DNA of 37,740 nt from Entamoeba invadens IP1 (taxonomy: Eukaryota; Evosea; Mastigamoebida; Endamoebidae): positions 17,048-54,787 of the forward strand of contig NW_004191601.1 of the NCBI RefSeq assembly GCF_000330505.1, written 5' to 3'. Positions 1-10,914 of this stretch are shown here, piece by piece. The notes beneath the pieces were generated by a model. The model was not told the origin of the DNA. It made no database searches and saw only the letters and a program-made list of their open reading frames with translations. The position numbers and the translations under genes are program-made. Each line of letters opens with the position of its first letter. Positions within the stretch are counted from its first letter, which is position 1.

Positions 1-1377
1 TGTTATGTTTGATTTATTTTTTGAATATTTCCTGATAATTTCAATGTAAGTTAGGCTGACCTGTAAGATTAATTAAAGTACACAAGTTCAAAAGGAATTC
101 AAAATGAATTTATTTTTATTATTCAATCATTGATAATATAATTTAAGTTTAAAATAATAAAAATATGGTTTTAAAAACGTATTTTTATACAATTGTCAAA
201 TTATGACATCTTGTAAACTTTAAGTTTTTACAGATCAACTCTGATTTTTACATATTTAACAGATCAATTAAACTGATATTTTTATTATTTACTCAAGTTT
301 AAGTAACAACTTCATTTTCCTTAATTATTATAACATCGACAATCTTTTTTTCACGACTGTTTATTATTGTTTGTTTTTTATTTCTCTTTATTCAATGTGT
401 TTATCGATGGCTTTATTTGCTTTAGTTGAACCAATACTGGTTGTCAAAAAGGTGGAATTGTGGAGTTTGTTTACGTTTTGTTAATACAGAAAGTGTTGAC
501 CGTTAGGTTTAGCGTTTCTTTTGATGATTGGTTTTTTACTTGTTTAAATCATAAAATACTCTTGCCATTGACTAGAGCATTCATCTAATTGAAACTTTTA
601 TCATCTTTTTGTTGTTGTTTTTTGTTATTGTTTATAAATGAGAAGAAATCTTCTTTCCCTTCATTTTCTATTTATTTTTTTTTTGTTTTGATTTGAATAA
701 TATGTTCTTTTTGGTTCTGTTTGAAGGGAAAACAACTTCAATTAAAAGTACACCATAAGTGTAACTTTTCTTGAAATACAAAAATAAACCGAACCTATAT
801 TCAATCAACAACCATTTTTACTCAACAACCTTTTTTACCATGACTATACATATTGAAATAAATATCATTTTTTTTAAATAAAATACAAAAACCAATGTAA
901 ATTTGATAATATCATTAACAACAAATAAAATTATAATGTTTATAAATATAAACATATTAAAAACAACATATAAATTTTACACCCATTTTATTTGATTAAA
1001 TTACAACACATGTTTTGTTATATTTGTCATTAACTTGTTTTTGATTGTATTTGATTTGTACATAGTTAGACATTTATTCGTTATTTTATAGGTATAAAAT
1101 CCCAAAATTGCAGAAATTTCGACATTTTATTAAGTATTTACACAAAAAAATGATCAAAATCAATTTTGTGAGTAAAAAATATTTAAACTGATTTTTTTGT
1201 TTCAAAAAAACAAATAGTAATATTTTATTAGTAAATATAAGAAATGTTATTTCTATTTTCAAAATTGCCGAAACATAAATTGACAAGTCAAATATTAAAC
1301 CAAAATTTTGGGATAAAGAAAAAAAATTAAAAAACAAAAAAAAAATTCCAAAATTCGAAGATTTTAAATTGTCAAAC
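1..1377. other. AT-rich intergenic DNA, no gene recognised
   Basis: No convincing coding sequence was found on either strand. The open frames are short, low-complexity products of A/T runs, rich in Phe, Leu, Ile and Lys. The stretch at about 400-560 is slightly less AT-biased but is broken by stops in every frame. Confidence 0.6.
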
Positions 1378-1378
1378 A

Positions 1379-1434
1379 TCTACAGATGGAGGATAAAGTT
1401 GGTGACAAGGATAATGTCAGTGACAAAATATAAA
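1379..1434 (+). repeat. Short repeat, inverted copy of 2458-2512
   Basis: This segment of about 50 bp recurs in opposite orientation at 2458-2512, with shared core GGTGACAAGGATAA followed by GTCRGTGACAA. Read on the plus strand from the ATG at 1387 it encodes a 15-residue peptide, MEDKVGDKDNVSDKI, ending in TAA. The inverted copy encodes the related tail MGDKDKVGDNK, also ending in TAA. Both are preceded by TACAG, which resembles a splice acceptor. A looser third relative lies near 1510-1540. It could be the end of a small element or a duplicated terminal exon; the sequence does not decide. Confidence 0.45.
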
Positions 1435-1733
1435 TAACTCATTTTTCTGAGGAATTATAAAGATCAACAGTTGTATTTCTCTATTAATCCGGGTTTTTGA
1501 TCCCAATAAATGGATGGTAAAGGTAAAGTAGGTGACAACATTCCTATGCTATTTTTTCGTTGTTTTCCAAAAAATTGAAGGGAAAAAAGACTGTAAATTT
1601 TAAAAACACAAAAAATGCAATAATGTGTTCGAACTTTTCTGAAAAAAAGTGATCTTAATAAAAAAAGAACTTCAATAATAAAAAAATGATCACTATTGAA
1701 ACCACGAACCCTCATCCACAAAACTCACTTGAA

Positions 1734-2048
1734 TTAACCAAAGACAATAGAGAGCCAGATACTCTTCCAACCATTGTCATTGTACACTTTAAATTCCAAC
1801 GAGTTTAGTTGAGATGATAGATGGGGGAACAGTCTTACAAATTCGTTATAACTGGTTTGTTCTTTACATAGTTTTTTATTTTTTTCTGAAAGAATATGAT
1901 TATTTAGACCTTCGTTGGATGTATCAAGCACAATGAGATCCGTCACTTCTTTAATGTAACAGACTATTGTCTCATTTATTATCTCTTTTTGTTTGGAGTC
2001 AAGGTCTGCAATGTTAACGACATTAACGTAGTTGTTGGGGCTGTGAGT
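1734..2048 (-). pseudogene. Unrecognised gene fragment (open frame of about 104 codons)
   Basis: A minus-strand frame stays open for 105 codons including its stop (2048 to 1734) and has normal-looking amino-acid use, unlike the surrounding A/T-run frames. An internal Met lies at 1946, but the open frame extends 34 codons further upstream without an ATG. This suggests a missing upstream exon or a truncated gene. It includes the segment FVRLFPHLSSQLNSLEF, which faintly resembles the pre-repeat region of Entamoeba BspA-type proteins (compare KYFPNIETLNVW in the gene at 22644-24338). That likeness is weak and no family is assigned. It lies between the two inverted GGTGACAAGGATAA repeats. Confidence 0.35.
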
Positions 2049-2457
2049 TTAATCATAGTTGTTTGATTGGGAAATACTGTTGTCTGGAAAAACGGTCTAA
2101 AACCATTTGACAAGTCGAAATACACTTTATATATCAATGAAAAAAGTGGAAACGTTTTTCAATATTACGAGAAATTATCTCTTTATTTCGAAATGACAAG
2201 ATAATCATTTCATTTTTTGTTGATTGATTGTTTTCTTTCTATTTTTTCAAATAATTTTAATGTTGTGTGTTATTTCTTTAATGTTAACGAGTCTTTATAC
2301 GGTTTTGTTATAGAGCCAAAATCTTCTGTGAATTGTTGATTAAGTGATAAGAAAAAGGCGTTACAATGTACAAAACTTTATGCAAAAGGATTGATAGTTA
2401 GAGTTAATTCAATTATATGTTATTAAATGTTAATATTTTTTTTGTTTTATAAAACAT

Positions 2458-2512
2458 TATTTATTGTCACCGACTTTATCCTTGTCACCCATATTTTCCT
2501 CTATCTGTAAAT
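2458..2512 (-). repeat. Inverted copy of the 1379-1434 repeat
   Basis: This is the minus-strand counterpart of 1379-1434, with the core GGTGACAAGGATAAAGTC. The adjoining bases 2512-2546 (minus strand, containing CCGGAGTGTG) resemble 9621-9651 on the plus strand. The junction may therefore be the edge of an interspersed element. Confidence 0.4.
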
Positions 2513-2604
2513 GATAACACACTCCGGAATTTTTCGGTTTTTTCCGTCTTAAATTTTTTTGAACAAAAAGTGTGACTTAAACAAAAATAGAAATTTTTTG
2601 GTAA

Positions 2605-2647
2605 TTTGCCAAAATACCACCATTGTGGACAATGGTATTTTGGCAAA
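2605..2647. repeat. Perfect 15-bp inverted repeat (hairpin)
   Basis: TTTGCCAAAATACCA at 2605-2619 is the exact reverse complement of 2633-2647, with a 13-nt spacer. The spacer overlaps a second perfect palindrome, CCATTGT (2620-2626) with ACAATGG (2629-2635). Two competing hairpins are therefore possible. No gene adjoins it closely, so it could be a very short transposon relic or a structured RNA end. Confidence 0.7.
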
Positions 2648-2759
2648 TACCATCTTATTATTCAAATAAAAATACAACAGTAACTTTTTGATATATAAAT
2701 AGTACAAAAATTGCAAAATCAACCCGATAATACACACAACAAGGCTACAAAATAAAAAC

Positions 2760-3979
2760 AAATTTAAAAATAAAAAGCAAAAGAAAGAAACATGTTACAA
2801 AACCATTTAAATTAATTTAATTTTGCACAATAATTTACAAAAATGCCGAATAATTAAAGTACATCATAATGACTAATGTTTAAAAAAATAATTGTACCAT
2901 ATTACTATTGAAAATAAAATAAAAACAACTATGATAAATAATACATTTTCAAAAAAAAAGAAATAATCCTTATGGGATTTAAGCATTTTTGTGCAACAAA
3001 ATAGATTTTACTTTTTTATGTTAATAACAAACAATAAAATTGTATTATAATATAATATAATAAAGAAAAAGCACAAAAAGCACTTAATTTTAAATATTAA
3101 GAATGACTATCCCTGTAATTTCCCAACGAAACCATTAAATAAAATTGTAACCCAATGTAAAACAACCAAAGGATCTTGCTCTACATCACAAATTGTTTTA
3201 CGAACACGACAAAAATAGTGTTTTGTATTTCAAACCAGAAAAAAACGAAAACGTTTGAAAACATTAAAATAACTAACCGCACAAAAACCAAATACAAAAC
3301 AAAACAGTTGATAATAAAGTGAATTAATTGAAGGGACATTTCCTTGATAAAACATATAGGAGCAGCCTTTTAGTTTATCCAAGACACCCCTTACAACGAT
3401 TCTCGTTATAAAAGAATCACGACAGTTTAACCACGCGCATTGAACTTCGCTTATATTTTAATGCGCATCAACTTTCATAAGACTACGAGTTGGACAGACC
3501 GCGGTGACACAGCTTTCCTGACTTGAATGATTGTGTGCTCTGACCTGACAAACAAACAAAGTAAGAATAAATTTTTTGAGTCTTAATGAGATCTCACCAC
3601 AAACAAACCACTAATTTTGGCATTTTGTTGGTTTGGTTTTGGAAGTATTTAATTTGTGACTGCAATAAAACCCTTCTTCATTTCTTTTATTTCATGTCTT
3701 ACTAGACTAGAGTCTACTGTGATCTAACTTTTTTTAAACTATTCATTTATTGGTTTTAAAAATTAAAATATAAACTAGAACAACAAGACTGTTCTAAAAT
3801 TATATTTAAAAATAATTCAAAATAATAGTATATTTATCAATATTTTAAACTATATTATAAATAACTATATAATAAAATACTTTGTTATAACTTGATTCGA
3901 TATTTGTTCAAAAAATTGAATTTAACTGGTTTAACAAATTAATTATATTTTATGTGTTCTGAAGCAAGAGGTGATAATT
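2760..3979. other. Intergenic DNA with a GC-richer island at about 3420-3560
   Basis: Mostly A/T runs with no supported gene. The part at 3420-3560 is clearly less AT-rich than its flanks and includes GACAGACCGCGGTGACACAG. On the minus strand it reads open for about 30 codons but has no ATG and matches no family I recognise. I see no tRNA-like A/B boxes in it. Confidence 0.4.
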
Positions 3980-4210
3980 TCATGATACACATCGTCTGTT
4001 GACCCCTTGCTTACTGGCTACAGACTGTCTCTCTTGGCGAAGTGCCAAGCCTTTCAAAACCCGCGCAATAATTTCACATAACACAAATTCGGCCCACAGA
4101 CTTGTTAACACTTTTGAATTGACTAACCGCGCGTTCCCCACATTGTAACCGACTTTCTTTTCAATATCAATTGTATACATCGCTTCTTTACCAAATACCC
4201 ACTGTAACAT
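3980..4210 (-). CDS. Short unrecognised open frame downstream of the BEACH pseudogene
   Basis: 76 codons from an ATG at 4210, less AT-biased than the intergenic sequence. It follows directly after the last recognisable BEACH-domain codons on the same strand, but in a form that does not match the expected continuation of that domain. It may be the decayed C-terminal end of the same gene or chance. It contains a small hairpin at about 4032-4048 (CTTGGC, then GAAGT, then GCCAAG on the plus strand). No function is assigned. Confidence 0.25.
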   Translation of the reverse strand: MLQWVFGKEAMYTIDIEKKVGYNVGNARLVNSKVLTSLWAEFVLCEIIARVLKGLALRQERQSVASKQGVNRRCVS

Positions 4211-4239
4211 CGCTCCATGTTCTATAAAGTGTTTCTATC

Positions 4240-7200
4240 TTTCTTTTTCCAAAAGTTGATGGTATTGAAATTCATTGAGAATTGTTGCAAGTAGTAGAAC
4301 TCCGGTATGGCCTTTATCGGCGTTGTCTGGAGATTGTCATAGAAAATCCCAATCGAGCCAATCAGTCGTTCCATGTCAAAAAAACATCAAATAGTTTCAT
4401 ATACATGTATGGCTCCACTCGAAACAAAAAGACAAAAGGTGTTGCTATAGAACTGTAATGGTTCCCATAATGCGTCCCAACTTTCGCAAATTTGTTTTGC
4501 AAATTATTGCGGCGCTCTTCGTCTTGTGCGACAACAGGATATGCAAGATCTCTGTATATCTGTTTTGAGCTTAGGTCGATGGATAGGCTTTTGTTATCTT
4601 TAGTGACTCAAGGGAACACGGGGTACTGTGAAACGTCGAGTCCACTTCTTCCACTCTTCACAATGGGGTAAATCAAATACTCAAAGTTAAATATCACACC
4701 ACATCTCCACATTTGTTGTATATCTGTTGTCTCCATATCTTTAATCTTCACTATTATGACTTGTTGAAGTGGCTGCTTTTCATTTTCAAGTGTGTCTTTC
4801 GACGACAACTTCGTTGCGCATGAACATCGCATTGAATCTATCATTAATACAATACCTCTTAACTTCTTCTTCAAAGACTCTGCTGTGGATTTTAACAAAC
4901 TTTTCGATGGTCCTTTTCCTCATTTAAATTTTGCCTTGTCAATTTTCTCTTGTGCTTGCTAGTCTTCTTGTTTTCTCAAATACATCGTTATTGCTTTTTC
5001 TCGACGTCGAACTATTTCGCTCTTCTTCTCCAGTTTTTTTAGTTCTTCTCGATCATTCTTCTCTTTAGTGCGACGCTTCACACGAGTCAGAACTTCATTC
5101 ACGTGAGCTTTTGTTAAATGTGGAATATCCTCAGATCCTTCCAAAACACGCTTTGAATGTCTTGGTCGTATTTATAAAAGAACTCGTCGATCTCTTCAGT
5201 GCTTTGTTGTAACACCTTTTTGAAGCCTTTTTTCAACTCTCCGCTCGGTAACAGTTTCACTAAAATGTCGGTGTATTCCATCACAATTATTTTAATGTAC
5301 GTCTCTTGAAGTGCCTTACCTCGACACCCCCGATACTTCATCAACAAAATCTCAAATATCGAAGACACGCACGTCTCGCTTTGAGTCTTTTTAATGAAGA
5401 TGTTTTGATTGTGCAAATGGTGGATGACCGACATAAAATTCTTGTCTTCTATAAATTTATGACTTGCGCCCTTCACATGAAGTCATTGTCTTTACTTTGA
5501 TACTGTTTGGGATCTACACAGACTCCATTCGATATGGTGACACTTCGTTCAACAAAATAAAATGTCTACACCACAATTGCTACATTGTATAACGTCTATC
5601 AAGAACGTGCAGTACTCGATGCAACAGAAAGACACTTTGTCCTTCCCTAACTTGTTAACTAACAACCATAACTTGAGTGCCATGACCGTGAAAAGCTCAC
5701 AAAAAATTGCTACTACTTTGGATATTCATAGAGTCTATAAAGACTTTGCGAAAGTCGCCAACTTCTTTGATTAACATTAAAAGAATGTATCATCTCCCCA
5801 AAAACATCCCTCTGCTACTGTTTCATCTCGTTCTAACCAACAAAGTCCCCATCGGAATACTACACACTTGAATAAACTTTCTACCACCTTGTTGGAGTCT
5901 AAGACTGCGCTTCGCAGTGTCTGGTATTGGTGAAAACAATAGACATATAAAGACGGTGTATATTACATTGTCGTATTCGCTTTGTTTAATTTTAAAGACA
6001 AGTGAGGCTTAAATGATTGAAATTAACACTGAATAGCGTTTCAAAGTGACTGAGATATGGATTGGGTGGTCTTCATCAAATATTTATAGATGTTATTTGC
6101 CCGCTGGTAGGATGTGAAGTAACAATTACAACACAGAGTCTATTGAGTCTTTCCTTTTCAAGAAGATACAGGAGTGTCTTTTGAGGACATCGGCCTTATT
6201 AGAAAACTCCACATAAAAGCTTTGTAAAGAAAATGAGAGTGTTGCAGTCAAATGTAACAGAGTTGATAATAGGGGCAAATAGAGTTTTAAAAGTGACAGA
6301 AATTTACAGAAAGTCTGACGTGATGTTCAGAATGTTTACCTTTGAAATAGTAATAGCGTCTAAGAGCGAAAGGACTTTAGAAAAACAGTAGACACAAAAC
6401 AAGTAGTTTTTTGTTTTTGGCGACACAGAAGTGTTTTCCAAATCTAACAGTTGTGTTGACTTAAAGTCTTCTTCTGTTAATTCAAGAGGGTAACTAGGGC
6501 TTTGGGGTGCTGTTAGAGTCATAAACTTTTTTAGGTACTTTCCTCTTGTAGTTGTGTTGGTGACTTTTAAAGAGTCAATGTACTTTAAAAATTCCTTAGT
6601 GTTTTCTTCACTGATATAGTCGTTGATTTGCATAATTTCTACACTCTCAGTTATCAATGTGGTTTCTTCACTTTTTTCTATGGAGTCTATTCGCGCTTTG
6701 TATAACAATTTCCTTAACTCCTATCATCACTCTGTCAAAAAAAAGCCAAGTACTTTATACAACTCATCAAAGACCCTCAAAAAGTACATAAGAAATAAAG
6801 CAAAGCCGTTCAGTTTTTCATACGAAGCGTCGAAACCCAAAATTTCTTTGAACGGCCAGGTCGACTCTTCGATGATTTCGTTGCCGACTTAGTCATCAAT
6901 AATAAGTGACATCAATTTCCCTCTTTACTATTTTGGAACCAATGTTTCTATACTACCATTAACTATCATGATGTCGCCGAAACTGTATATGTCCCGATGT
7001 GTTGGTGATCCTTCATCCCCTGCCAACACTTCACTGTTGCCCTCTAACTTAATGACATTTAGTGTGTGCGTCTCAACTCGGAAGTACCATCAATGTATAG
7101 AGTCAAAAAGTCGTTCATAACACCAATACGATACCACGTGCCGTACTCGACTGGTTTCGACATCACACACTGCGCTTCGTTATTCACTTCAAGCTTCCCA

Positions 7201-7480
7201 TTTCTCATCTTAAGCTCTATGACCGTCTTTTTGTCAACTGAATTACCAAACAAATTGCGCTTGATGGCAAAGATCTTGTAATCGCCAAGACTTACTTTGA
7301 ACCATCCAATGATGCTTACCTTATTGCCATCAATCCAAAATGACTTCTTAATATATGAAATACTTACTTTAATGTCAATGGTGACATTACACTCATTATT
7401 TCCTATTGATGTAATTTGTTTTCTTTTAAATGTATTACAAATTTGCAGTCACAGTCCCAATTTTTTAAACACATTTTAAC
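4240..7480 (-). pseudogene. BEACH-domain protein pseudogene (Beige/LRBA-like)
   Basis: BEACH proteins are large scaffolds acting in vesicle trafficking, lysosome size control and autophagy. Reading right to left, about 7400-6900 encodes a concanavalin A-like lectin segment (FWIDGNKVSIIGWFK, then GTWYRIGVMNDFLTLYIDGT). About 6700-5480 is a helical, unassigned middle. About 5140-4960 is a charged helical segment. About 4860-4240 is the BEACH core, with FNFEYLIYPIVKSGRSGLD, QYPVFP, THYGNHYSS, RVEPYMYMK and IPEFYYLQQFS, all hallmarks of the family. The Trp that normally follows QYPVFP is a TGA stop. Other lesions include TAG at 4959-4961, a TGA about 50 bases further on, and frameshifts near 7076, 5130 and 4385 (in a T run). 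No PH or WD40 part was found. So many stops and shifts make this a decayed gene rather than a sequencing problem. Confidence 0.82.
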
Positions 7481-7489
7481 ACAGATAGT

Positions 7490-9620
7490 TTGTACCGTTT
7501 TTAATATAATTTCGACAAACTTTAGAATTACAAACATAAACGAAATGTTTATGACTGTTAAAACGTCGACAATGACGGTCATTTTTTTTTATCATCACCA
7601 GAGCTCATGTGATGTTTGTGTATTTAATTAATGTGTTGGTTAAATTGTCAATTTACCTATATATTTTTAAGATTTCAATTGATTTCAAATTCTTTGTTGT
7701 TTATCACGAAAAAATGACAAGGATTAAAAGAAAGTTTGCATTTAAAACATCTGTTAGACACTTTATTTACCTAAAATCGACTTGATGATATACATCATTT
7801 TGGAGAATTTGAGTGCTTTTGAATTATGTAAATATCGAAACCAAATTCAATTTGTCAAGAAATTATTCTGAAACACGGAAACCCTCGTTCTAAACATATT
7901 ATGTCAACGTGTCATTTATAATTAGTTTTTTTGAAAATTAACAGGCAATTAAAAAAACAATATTGATTGTTTGAATAACAATGTATTATAAAACCGTTAA
8001 AATATGATAATAAATAATTATTAAATGGTATATTTGTTGATTGCATTGCAAATATCGATTTGTAATACAATCAAATTATGTTCAAAAATACTGGTTTGGC
8101 AAAATTTTTAAGTTTTAACAAAACTACAAGAAAAAATAATTATTTGGTATTATTTTAATCAAAGAATTGTCATATTATATATAAATGCCTTGTAACTATT
8201 TTGTGTAACAAACGAATTAACATTTAAAAATACACCCATTTGGTGTTAATAAATTAATGATATTAATATTATATCTGGTAAAGTTTCAATTTATTGTATT
8301 GTCAGAGTGGTGAAAAAATAATAATTTTTGTATTGTATAATATGTAATAAACAAACATTTTTTTTGTAAATAAAATTATTTATTTTACACAACTAAAAAA
8401 ATAAAAAATTTTTGTTGATGTTAAAATATTTTTTATCTCGTATATTTAGACTAAAATCCCATATAATTTAGTGATATTTTACATAATATGATCCTATGTA
8501 TAATACCCAAATAATGGGATTTGTTTCGTTTTAAGTTATAAAATGGAACTTTCGATAATTGTTTTGTGTTATAAAATTGTGTTTTTTGTTTTTATTTCAA
8601 AAAACAGCCCGTTTAATTAAGTAAATTATTCATAATAATATTGGTAAATAAAAAACGTATTTGTATGTTTCTTTATTTGAACAAATAAAATAGCATTTAT
8701 TGACAATTTATTACTATATTTTTGTTATATATTTTTTCACGGTGCGATATTAATGGCATTTTTAAGTTACAAGATGGTTTTTATTCTGTTTTACCAACAT
8801 TTATGATTGTTTATATGTTCTCATAATTTTATAGAAATCTATTAAATATTGTTTATTCATTTGATAATAACTAATTAATGATTAGATAATATCTTTGATT
8901 AATGTTAATTATTCGAAATATAATTTTTTTTAATTATGTTTGACTTCTAATAACTTATATCATATTAAACATAAATATCATTTAAAAAACATCTTGATTT
9001 GATCATTGAAGATACTTTTTGTAATACGCATTGACTGACACTGCTTATGAAGCCAACATTTTATCTGTTGTAATAGAGTTGTGATATAGAAAACAGTGTC
9101 GGAGTAACTTTCAAGACAATTAAAGCGTGTTTTGATTGTTTAATTATTATTTAACTTGTTTATAAATTATTTTTTAATAAACAAATCTATTTATCAGAAA
9201 GTATTAATTAAATTAGTTTTGTGCGTTTGTTCGGGAATATAATTTGATTAATATTAATTAAATTAATTAATATATTTTTTATATCAAGACAGTTACCAAA
9301 TCTATTTTTATATTTTATATGTTTTTTTAATAGTAATTATTATTATAAAATTTTAATAATAATTAAATTCTATTTTATTAATTTTTTTAATTATATTTTT
9401 TACTATATAAAACAATTTTAAATGTTTTTGTATTTATTGTGCACATTAGTTCAAATTATTATTTCATAATTGTGCTATTTTTTGATAAATAAGAAAAAAA
9501 TTGAAAAAAATAAAAATCATAGTTTTTTAAGCTTATCTGTCTAGTTTTTGACTTTTCGCAATGTTAAGGAATGTGTAATTTTTTAATGCAGTTTTGGGAA
9601 CCATTAACACTGAAAAAATA
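7490..9620. other. Extremely AT-rich intergenic DNA, no gene seen
   Basis: Long A/T runs on both strands with stops in every frame. A slightly less biased patch at about 9025-9130 is not open for more than about 20 codons. No tandem array, CRISPR-like spacing or RNA gene was found. Confidence 0.6.
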
Positions 9621-9639
9621 AAAACCGGGAAAATGCCGG

Positions 9640-9870
9640 AGTGTGCTGTAAAATCGAACAAGCTATTTGTTAAACAATTGGCCAATCATTTTGGTGTACA
9701 AATATTAAATATTTTGTTCTCGAATCTGTGCCTTTTGTTGAATTTTAACCAAATTTTTACTAAAAAAAATTAATTATAATATTAATAAAATATTTACAAA
9801 ATTTATTTAAATCGGACAAATAAATAATTTTTTTCTGCTGGATTTGTGACAAAAAACGCCTTTTACTCTA
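9640..9870 (-). mobile_element. Transposon relic, copy 1 (possibly piggyBac-like)
   Basis: This block matches 32107-32345 in two segments (9653-9742 and about 9830-9860), with the same spacing in both copies. It is therefore an interspersed repeat. On the minus strand both copies encode TNPAEK or VNPAER and, about 39 codons later, TDSRTKYLI.V..NDW. piggyBac transposases carry a KPaKYGIK motif followed by a CDs.TgY motif, and these words could be that pair with an AT-rich insert or intron between. Stops interrupt the frame. The family assignment is inference; the repeat itself is seen directly. Confidence 0.45.
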
Positions 9871-10914
9871 ATATTTTTTGGTCAATTATATACAATAATT
9901 GTAATAAAATCAAATATATTTTTATATATAAAAACATATATTCACTCACAATTGTTTTTAAAATTATTAAACTAATTAAAAAAACATAAAAAACTATAAC
10001 TAAAGTTGCACATTTATTGTTTTTTGTGTGTCGCATTTTTACAGAATCTTGTTTACTGAAGTTTTGATTAAATACTTACTCGAATAACACACATTTGTTC
10101 TTTTATTATTTTTTTACATTTCTAACGAGATAATGAACTTCCAATTTATCTCAATGTAAAATAAAATGGGTTATATATTATGTATAATAGCCAAACATAT
10201 ATATAACATCCAGCTTGTTTAAAAATTAAACAACTAATTTCTTATTTTTTATAATTTTTCATTGGAATTAACCACAGTACGGCGTTTTTGAAAAATATAA
10301 AATGAAATTTTTAAAAAAAACAAAAATGTTTTTTTTACATAAAATAAAAATGTGTGAAGCTTAATTCAGGCAAATCAGGAGATAAATTGAGATGGATCTA
10401 ATATTTAAATATAAATTACCAAAAGAGACAAAATAACAAAACTTACAATTTTTATTTTACTATTTTATTTTTGTTCGTTTTTTTATATTTAGAATAAAGT
10501 TCAAACAGTTCAACTATTTATAAATATATTAAAAATTAAAAATACGAATTGTTTCAAAAAACATTTCAGTTTTAAACTATTTATAAGATGTTGTATTTTT
10601 ATTAATTTGATTTAAATCACAAAAAAGAAAAAAATAAATCATTTGGTAATTAATTCACATAACATTCATACATTTAAATATTATTTTGAAATTTAAACCA
10701 CAATTTGCTCATCATTAATATTAAAATAGTTTAACACATCGTTGTTCGAATTAATGACAAAATAGTTTTTATTTTTCTTCTAGCCCCATTTACAAAAATT
10801 CAAATAAAGTATCAAAATCAATACGTTTTTTAACATGACATATAAATAAATAAATGTGAAAAGTGCGAAAATGTAATCAAATTGTTATTTATTACACTTT
10901 TTAAAAAGAATTTT
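9871..10914. other. AT-rich intergenic DNA with a short dispersed motif
   Basis: No gene was found. The sequence at 10270-10290 contains CAGTACGGCGTTTTTGAAAA. Its reverse complement recurs at about 17382-17400 (AAAAACGCCGTACTGT), one copy on each side of the hAT and MITE cluster. Confidence 0.5.

Noticed and set aside
1086..1379. 97-codon minus-strand frame, a possible small membrane protein
   Set aside because: The hydrophobic Phe/Leu/Ile/Asn composition is what A/T-run DNA yields by chance, with no signal or domain.
1464..1721. Minus-strand frame of 85 codons
   Set aside because: It consists largely of Phe/Leu/Ser from A/T runs; only its end overlaps the short GGTGACAA-type repeat. Not supported as a gene.
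3420..3560. Possible tRNA or small RNA gene in the GC-richer island
   Set aside because: No cloverleaf or A/B-box pattern could be traced by eye.
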